Assembly: GCA_021647745.1 (NCBI GenBank)
Contig: JAKIUB010000040.1
Location: 1-17,307 of the forward strand
Direction: 5' to 3'
Origin: Paracoccaceae bacterium
GTDB lineage: Bacteria; Pseudomonadota; Alphaproteobacteria; Rhodobacterales; Rhodobacteraceae
DNA length: 17,307 nt
The notes under the pieces are model-generated. The model saw nothing but the letters and a program-made list of their open reading frames with translations, had not been told where the DNA came from and ran no database searches. The position numbers and the translations under genes were made by a program. Positions 13,799 through 17,307 of the stretch are shown one piece after another. The first letter of the stretch is position 1. The number at the start of each line of letters is the position of its first letter.

Positions 13799-14599
13799 AT
13801 GCAAAACCTTACCGGCCTTTCCGAGGTTGCTGCTCGGTATGATGGCATCCTGTTTGATATCTACGGCGTTATTCATAACGGAGAGGCCTGCTTTCCGGGG
13901 GCAATAGACAGCCTGCAAGCGCTGAAGGATGCCGGTATTCCTTATGCGTTTCTTTCCAATATGCCGCGTTTGGCCGCGCGGGTGCGCAATGCGCTGATCG
14001 GCTTTGGTATGCCGGAGCCGCTGGCGGTGGGGGCGCTAACCTCGGGCGAGGCGGTTTTTCGGGCGCTAAGCGAGCCGGGATACGGCAAGCGCTACTATTT
14101 CCAAGGCCCCGAGCGCACGCGCGAAATTATACCGGGTGGCTATGAAACCGCACCGATAGAGGCAGCGGATTTCGTGGTGGTCAGCGGGATCGGCGATGAG
14201 GAAGGCCCGGAAGATTACCGCGATATGCTGGATATCGCACTGGCCCGCGGCCTGCCGATGATTTGTGCCAACCCGGACCTGCGCGTCGGCCACGGCACTA
14301 AAATGGTCGCCTGTGCGGGGCTATTGGTGGACGCATACGAGCGCATGGGTGGAGATGCCCGCTGGATGGGAAAACCCCACAAAGCCGTGTTTGATATGGC
14401 GGGAGACATACTGGGCGGACGCTTGCTGATGGTCGGAGATTCGCTGCGCACCGATATCACCGGGGCCGCAGGGGCGGGGCTTGATACGGTGTTTATCAAA
14501 AACGGCATCCACACGGCGGATATTGCGGAACATGGCGAGGCCCTGTTTGCGCAATATGGTATTGAGCCAAGCTACACCCTGCCCCGCTTGGTCTGGTGA
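13799..14599 (+). CDS. HAD-superfamily hydrolase, TIGR01459-like (class IIA)
   Basis: A 266-residue HAD phosphatase-like protein. Motif I is FDIYGVIHNG with nucleophile D20; the usual second aspartate is Y22, as it is commonly an aromatic residue in this subfamily. Motif II is FLSN, the class IIA cap lies in the middle (SGIGDEEGPEDYRDML, ICANPDLRVG), motif III is the lysine in MGKPHKAVF, and motif IV is MVGDSLRTDITGA. GGAG lies 8 nt before the ATG. Missing the acid/base aspartate suggests a changed or slow phosphatase activity; the substrate is unknown. The gene is convergent with rimM with no gap and divergent from trmD, so it splits what is normally one operon. Confidence 0.9.
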   Translation: MQNLTGLSEVAARYDGILFDIYGVIHNGEACFPGAIDSLQALKDAGIPYAFLSNMPRLAARVRNALIGFGMPEPLAVGALTSGEAVFRALSEPGYGKRYYFQGPERTREIIPGGYETAPIEAADFVVVSGIGDEEGPEDYRDMLDIALARGLPMICANPDLRVGHGTKMVACAGLLVDAYERMGGDARWMGKPHKAVFDMAGDILGGRLLMVGDSLRTDITGAAGAGLDTVFIKNGIHTADIAEHGEALFAQYGIEPSYTLPRLVW

Positions 14600-15133
14600 T
14601 CAGTCGTCTTTTGGCTCGGGGAGTAGCCCTGCGGGCGGGTCGATAATCACCTTGCCGGCTGCCAGATCAACCGTCGGCACATTGGCAAGGGTGAAGGGCA
14701 ATAGGGCCGCTTCCTTCATGCCTTTGCTATATATCTCCAAAATATCACCCGCCCCAAAATCCTGTACGGCCGTGATTTTACCAATTTTTACACCGCCGGT
14801 ATCCAGCACCTCAAGCCCGATCAGATCAGAATGGTAGTATTCGTCATCCGGCAGGTTTGGGAGATCTGCGCGGTTGGCATAAAGGCGGGTGCCGCGCAGG
14901 GCGTCGGCGGATTCTTTATCCACCACCCCCGAGAGCTGCGCGCCAAAGCCGCTTTTGACCGAGCGCACCAGTGTCAGCTCATAGCTTTCGCCGGTCTCGG
15001 TGGTCAGCGGGCTATAATTTTCTATCGCAGAGGGGTCCGCGCAAAAACTCTTCAGGCGCACCTCTCCGCGCACCCCGAAAGCCCCCATGATCGCCCCGAC
15101 ACAGATTTTACCGCTCATATCCTGATCAACCAT
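14600..15133 (-). CDS. rimM: Ribosome maturation factor RimM
   Basis: A 177-residue 16S processing factor. The N-terminal domain begins KICVGAIMGAFGVRGEVRLK, the RimM hallmark. The C-terminal PRC-barrel has YYHSDLIGLEVLDTGGVKIG and ends near VDLAAGKVIIDPP. RimM assists 30S head assembly with S19. I place the start at the ATG at 15133 because GAGG sits 5 nt upstream and this start overlaps the preceding small ORF by 8 nt. Alternatives are a GTG at 15148 and an ATG at 15118. It is translated behind bluB and the 50-residue protein, so it probably depends on their transcript rather than on rpsP. Confidence 0.92.
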   Translation of the reverse strand: MVDQDMSGKICVGAIMGAFGVRGEVRLKSFCADPSAIENYSPLTTETGESYELTLVRSVKSGFGAQLSGVVDKESADALRGTRLYANRADLPNLPDDEYYHSDLIGLEVLDTGGVKIGKITAVQDFGAGDILEIYSKGMKEAALLPFTLANVPTVDLAAGKVIIDPPAGLLPEPKDD

Positions 15134-15278
15134 TATCCCCTCGCTCACATTCTTTTATCTCGTAATCCCAGCGCCCGCCTGCATCCAGACACGCATCAAC
15201 TTTCAAAAAACTACCTATATACCAGTATCCAAGCACCCCGATACCTGCAACAGCACCCCAGATAATCATTCTTTTCAT
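15126..15278 (-). CDS. Small membrane protein, 50 residues, between bluB and rimM
   Basis: This gene is shorter than usual ORF cut-offs and easily missed. A strong ribosome-binding site (AGGAG, 15285-15289) lies 6 nt before the ATG at 15278, which directly abuts the bluB stop (TAG-ATG). The protein begins MKRMIIWGAVAGIGVLGYWY, one transmembrane or signal-anchor segment (about 4-24). After it comes a short outer part with a motif C30-L-D-A-G-G-R-W and a second cysteine C44, so a disulfide is possible. I recall the C-L-D-x-G-G-x-W...C pattern from small proteobacterial envelope proteins of unknown function, but could not check it. It overlaps rimM by 8 nt, so it is translationally coupled on both sides. 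No function is assigned. Confidence 0.75.
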   Translation of the reverse strand: MKRMIIWGAVAGIGVLGYWYIGSFLKVDACLDAGGRWDYEIKECERGDNG

Positions 15279-15914
15279 CTACCGCTCCTGTATCTCGGCC
15301 AAAAGCGGGTCGCGCGTTTCCCATTTGGCGGTTACCAGCTCGGGGATTTGACTTTCCTCTACAGGGTAGCCGATGCAAAGATACGCCACCAGCGCCCACC
15401 CATCGGGGGCTTTTAGATCGGTGGCCATTTGCACCGGGTCAATGATAGACACCCAGCCCACGCCCAGCCCGTGCGCTCTAGCCATCAGCCACAGGTTCAT
15501 CACCGCCGAAACCACTGAATAGCGCCGCGCCTCGGGCATAGTGCCCGCGCCCAGCCCCGCGCCTTTATCTGTGCCGTCATCACAAAAAACCGCCAGCTGC
15601 ACCGGGGCATCAACCATGCCGCTCAGCTTTAGTCCGGCATATATTTTGGCCCGATCGCCACTATAACCCTGCAAAGCCTTGGTGTTGATTGCTTCAAAAT
15701 TGGCCAGAGCTTTAGCCCGGGCTTCAGGTGATTTAACCGAAATCAACCGCCACGGTTCACTCAGCCCGACCGAAGGTGCCAGCCGGATGGCTTCCAGTAT
15801 TGTTGCCAGCACCTCATCGGACACCGGCTTGTCAGGCCGGAAATGCCGGACATCGCGACGCCAGCTCATGAGGTCGTGTAGTTGGTCGCAAAACGCTTCA
15901 GAGAATTGTTTCAT
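15279..15914 (-). CDS. bluB: 5,6-dimethylbenzimidazole synthase BluB
   Basis: A 211-residue flavin-destroying nitroreductase-fold enzyme that turns FMNH2 into 5,6-dimethylbenzimidazole, the lower ligand of vitamin B12. Family features are SWRRDVRHFRPDKPV near the N-terminus, LAPSVGLSEPWRLI, PEARRYSVVSAVMNLWLMAR, and AHGLGVGWVSIIDP. Ordinary nitroreductases lack the R-R-D-V-R-x-F pattern and the serine-glycine 'SVGLSEPWR' motif. It lies downstream of the rpsP terminator, so it needs its own promoter in 15915-15952; I see only a weak candidate there. No cobalamin riboswitch fits in that short space. It is followed without a gap by the 50-residue protein. Confidence 0.92.
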   Translation of the reverse strand: MKQFSEAFCDQLHDLMSWRRDVRHFRPDKPVSDEVLATILEAIRLAPSVGLSEPWRLISVKSPEARAKALANFEAINTKALQGYSGDRAKIYAGLKLSGMVDAPVQLAVFCDDGTDKGAGLGAGTMPEARRYSVVSAVMNLWLMARAHGLGVGWVSIIDPVQMATDLKAPDGWALVAYLCIGYPVEESQIPELVTAKWETRDPLLAEIQER

Positions 15915-15952
15915 AGCTCATAGATAGGCAGCTTTCCCGCAGAATGGAACAA

Positions 15953-15981
15953 AAAAAGCCCCGCATACGGCAGGGCTTTTT
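15953..15981 (-). terminator. Intrinsic terminator after rpsP
   Basis: AAAAAGCCC (15953-15961) and GGGCTTTTT (15973-15981) form a 9-bp perfect stem with an 11-nt loop. On the minus strand the stem is followed by a T-run. It sits 22 nt beyond the rpsP stop and ahead of bluB. The A/T arms make it potentially bidirectional. Confidence 0.85.
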
Positions 15982-16003
15982 ACAATAACCAAGCGGCTAC
16001 CTA

Positions 16004-16393
16004 TTATTCTTCAGCAGCAGTTTCTACTGCCGGTGCGGCGGCGGCCTCTTTGGCCTCGGCCAGCTTGGTGGCTTTTTCTTCGGCACGCTCAACGGCGGCC
16101 TTATGTGGCGCACCCTTTTTAGGGTTGTTGCGGGATTTTTTCTCGATCACGCCAGCGGCTTCCAGAAAACGCGATACACGATCAGTAACCTGTGCGCCTT
16201 GGTCCATCCAATGCTTCACACGATCAAGGTCGATCTTTACGCGTTCTTCACTGTCTTTAGGCAGCAGCGGGTTATAGGTGCCGATTTTCTCAATAAAGCG
16301 GCCATCGCGCGGCATGCGGCTGTCAGCCACAACGATGCGATAAAAAGGGCGCTTTTTGGAGCCGCCACGGGCGAGCCGGATTTTAGTAGCCAT
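16004..16393 (-). CDS. rpsP: 30S ribosomal protein bS16
   Basis: A 129-residue bS16. The core begins MATKIRLARGGSKKRPFYRI and runs through VADSRMPRDGRFIEKIGTYNP and VKHWMDQGAQVTDRV to about residue 90. An Ala/Glu/Lys-rich tail of about 40 residues follows, which is common in alphaproteobacteria. AAGGAG lies a few bases before the start. It lies 10 nt downstream of the chorismate mutase gene and ends in the strong terminator at 15953-15981, so it is the last gene of the ffh-chorismate mutase-rpsP transcript. Confidence 0.97.
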   Translation of the reverse strand: MATKIRLARGGSKKRPFYRIVVADSRMPRDGRFIEKIGTYNPLLPKDSEERVKIDLDRVKHWMDQGAQVTDRVSRFLEAAGVIEKKSRNNPKKGAPHKAAVERAEEKATKLAEAKEAAAAPAVETAAEE

Positions 16394-16405
16394 TTTGTTT
16401 TCTCC

Positions 16406-16729
16406 TTAAGATGGCGTGGTGGGCGATTGCCCATCGTTCTTGATACTCTTGTGATGCCTGATCACCTCATCAATGATGAAGTTCAGGAATTTCTTGGCAA
16501 ATTCGGGGTCAAGCTTGGCTTTGCCTGCCAGTTCCTCCAACCGCGCAATCTGCGTGGCCTCGCGGGCCAGATCACTGACGGGCAGATCATACGCTGCCTT
16601 CAGCTTACCCACGGCCTGTGTGTGCTTGAAGCGCTCGCCCAATGTGTAAACAAGGATCGAGTCGAGCCGGTCAATGCTCTCGCGATGCTCAGCCAATATG
16701 TTGGCGGCTTTGGTTTGCTCGGGAGTCAT
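16406..16729 (-). CDS. aroQ: Chorismate mutase, AroQ class
   Basis: A 107-residue all-helical chorismate mutase that makes prephenate for phenylalanine and tyrosine synthesis. Residues matching the E. coli P-protein active site are R16 (HRESIDRLD), R33 (GERF), K44 (GKLK), and R57-E58 in DLAREATQ. The C-terminal helix ends FIIDEVIRHHKSI, as in monofunctional members. The ATG overlaps the ffh stop as ATGA. No regulatory or dehydratase domain is attached. The tie to ffh and rpsP is positional and not functional. Confidence 0.88.
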   Translation of the reverse strand: MTPEQTKAANILAEHRESIDRLDSILVYTLGERFKHTQAVGKLKAAYDLPVSDLAREATQIARLEELAGKAKLDPEFAKKFLNFIIDEVIRHHKSIKNDGQSPTTPS

Positions 16730-17307
16730 TTTTTCTTGCCAAACCCGCTCATATCAGAGGGCAAGCCACCGCCCATAGGGGGCAAACCTGCGCCACCCGG
16801 AGGCACGCCCGGCATGCCTTGCTGCATGCCACCACCTTTGCCGCCCATAAGCGCGCCAAGCCCTTGGCGCATCAGGCCTTTTTTGCCCATTTTGCCCATT
16901 TTTTTCATCATGTCGCCCATCTGGCGCTGCATTTTCATCAGCTTGTTCAGCTCTGAAACCTCCATGCCCGCGCCCTTGGCGATGCGTTTTTTGCGGCTGG
17001 CTTGCAGCAGCTTGGGGTTGGCGCGTTCGCGTTTGGTCATGGACTGGATAAGCGCGATCTGGCGTTTCAGGATCTTGTCATCCATGCCCGCCGCATCCAT
17101 CTGTTTTTTCATTTTGCCCATGCCGGGCATCATGCCCATCACGCCTTCCATGCCGCCCATCTTCATCATCTGCTCGAGCTGGGATTTGAGGTCGTTCATA
17201 TTGAACTGCCCCTTCTGGAAGCGCTTCATCATGCGCTCGGCCTGCGCAGCCTCGATGGTTTCCTGCGCTTTTTCTACCAGCCCGACGATATCGCCCATGC
17301 CCAGAAT
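16726..17307 (-). CDS. ffh: Signal recognition particle protein Ffh, C-terminal part
   Basis: The frame is open to the window edge, so the N and GTPase domains lie outside; 193 residues are visible. They begin ILGMGDIVGLVEKAQE at the end of the G domain. The methionine-rich M domain then follows (LEQMMKMGGMEGVMGMMPGM), which binds signal sequences. The 4.5S RNA-binding helix-turn-helix SMTKRERANPKLLQASRKKR and IAKGAGMEVSELN comes next. The end is a Gly/Met/Pro-rich tail with FGKKK. Ffh delivers inner-membrane proteins to FtsY and SecYEG. It is first in the visible minus-strand operon. Confidence 0.97.
   Translation of the reverse strand: MLGMGDIVGLVEKAQETIEAAQAERMMKRFQKGQFNMNDLKSQLEQMMKMGGMEGVMGMMPGMGKMKKQMDAAGMDDKILKRQIALIQSMTKRERANPKLLQASRKKRIAKGAGMEVSELNKLMKMQRQMGDMMKKMGKMGKKGLMRQGLGALMGGKGGGMQQGMPGVPPGGAGLPPMGGGLPSDMSGFGKKK

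Noticed and set aside
1..17307. CRISPR array or prophage structural genes
   Set aside because: No regularly spaced direct repeats and no phage structural, portal or integrase proteins were seen.

Overview
The window looks like the chromosome of an alphaproteobacterium of the Rhodobacteraceae (Roseobacter-like) type. This rests on gene order and protein style: a SPOR lipoprotein-dacC-tmk-holB-tatD-metallohydrolase operon, an N-terminally extended TrmD, a bS16 with a long acidic tail, and an ffh-chorismate mutase-rpsP block. No taxonomic search was possible, so the family name is inference.

Region 1 (1 to about 6980) is accessory DNA on the 3' side of a tRNA-Ser(UGA) gene. It holds two separate hipBA-type toxin-antitoxin modules (1-1561, antitoxin cut by the window edge; 2497-4087). 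Between them lie a small AlpA/excisionase-like HTH gene, a 37-codon ORF inside a long inverted repeat, and several strong palindromes. A GNAT acetyltransferase toxin with a ribbon-helix-helix antitoxin (4119-4950) follows on the minus strand, with a near-consensus promoter and an embedded palindromic operator. Next comes a scar: a SbcD/YhaO-like metallophosphoesterase that has lost its C-terminal part abuts, head to head at about 6155, the frameshifted C-terminal fragment of an AIPR (abortive-infection) protein. The region reads as a toxin-antitoxin and defence graveyard.

Region 2 (6985 to 12932) is core. After tRNA-Ser comes a plus-strand operon: lipoprotein with SPOR domain, DacC/DacF-type D,D-carboxypeptidase, thymidylate kinase, DNA polymerase III delta-prime subunit, TatD-family hydrolase and PhnP-like metallo-beta-lactamase-fold hydrolase. 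Several junctions are 4-nt stop/start overlaps. The last member, an AEC-family transporter, survives only as a badly deleted pseudogene.

Region 3 (12938 to 17307) is core and mostly minus strand: ffh (partial), a chorismate mutase, rpsP with its own terminator, then bluB, an unannotated 50-residue membrane protein, rimM and, further on, trmD. A HAD-family gene on the opposite strand sits between rimM and trmD. The usual rpsP-rimM-trmD ribosome/tRNA-maturation operon is therefore opened in two places, and rimM appears to be translated together with bluB and the small membrane protein.
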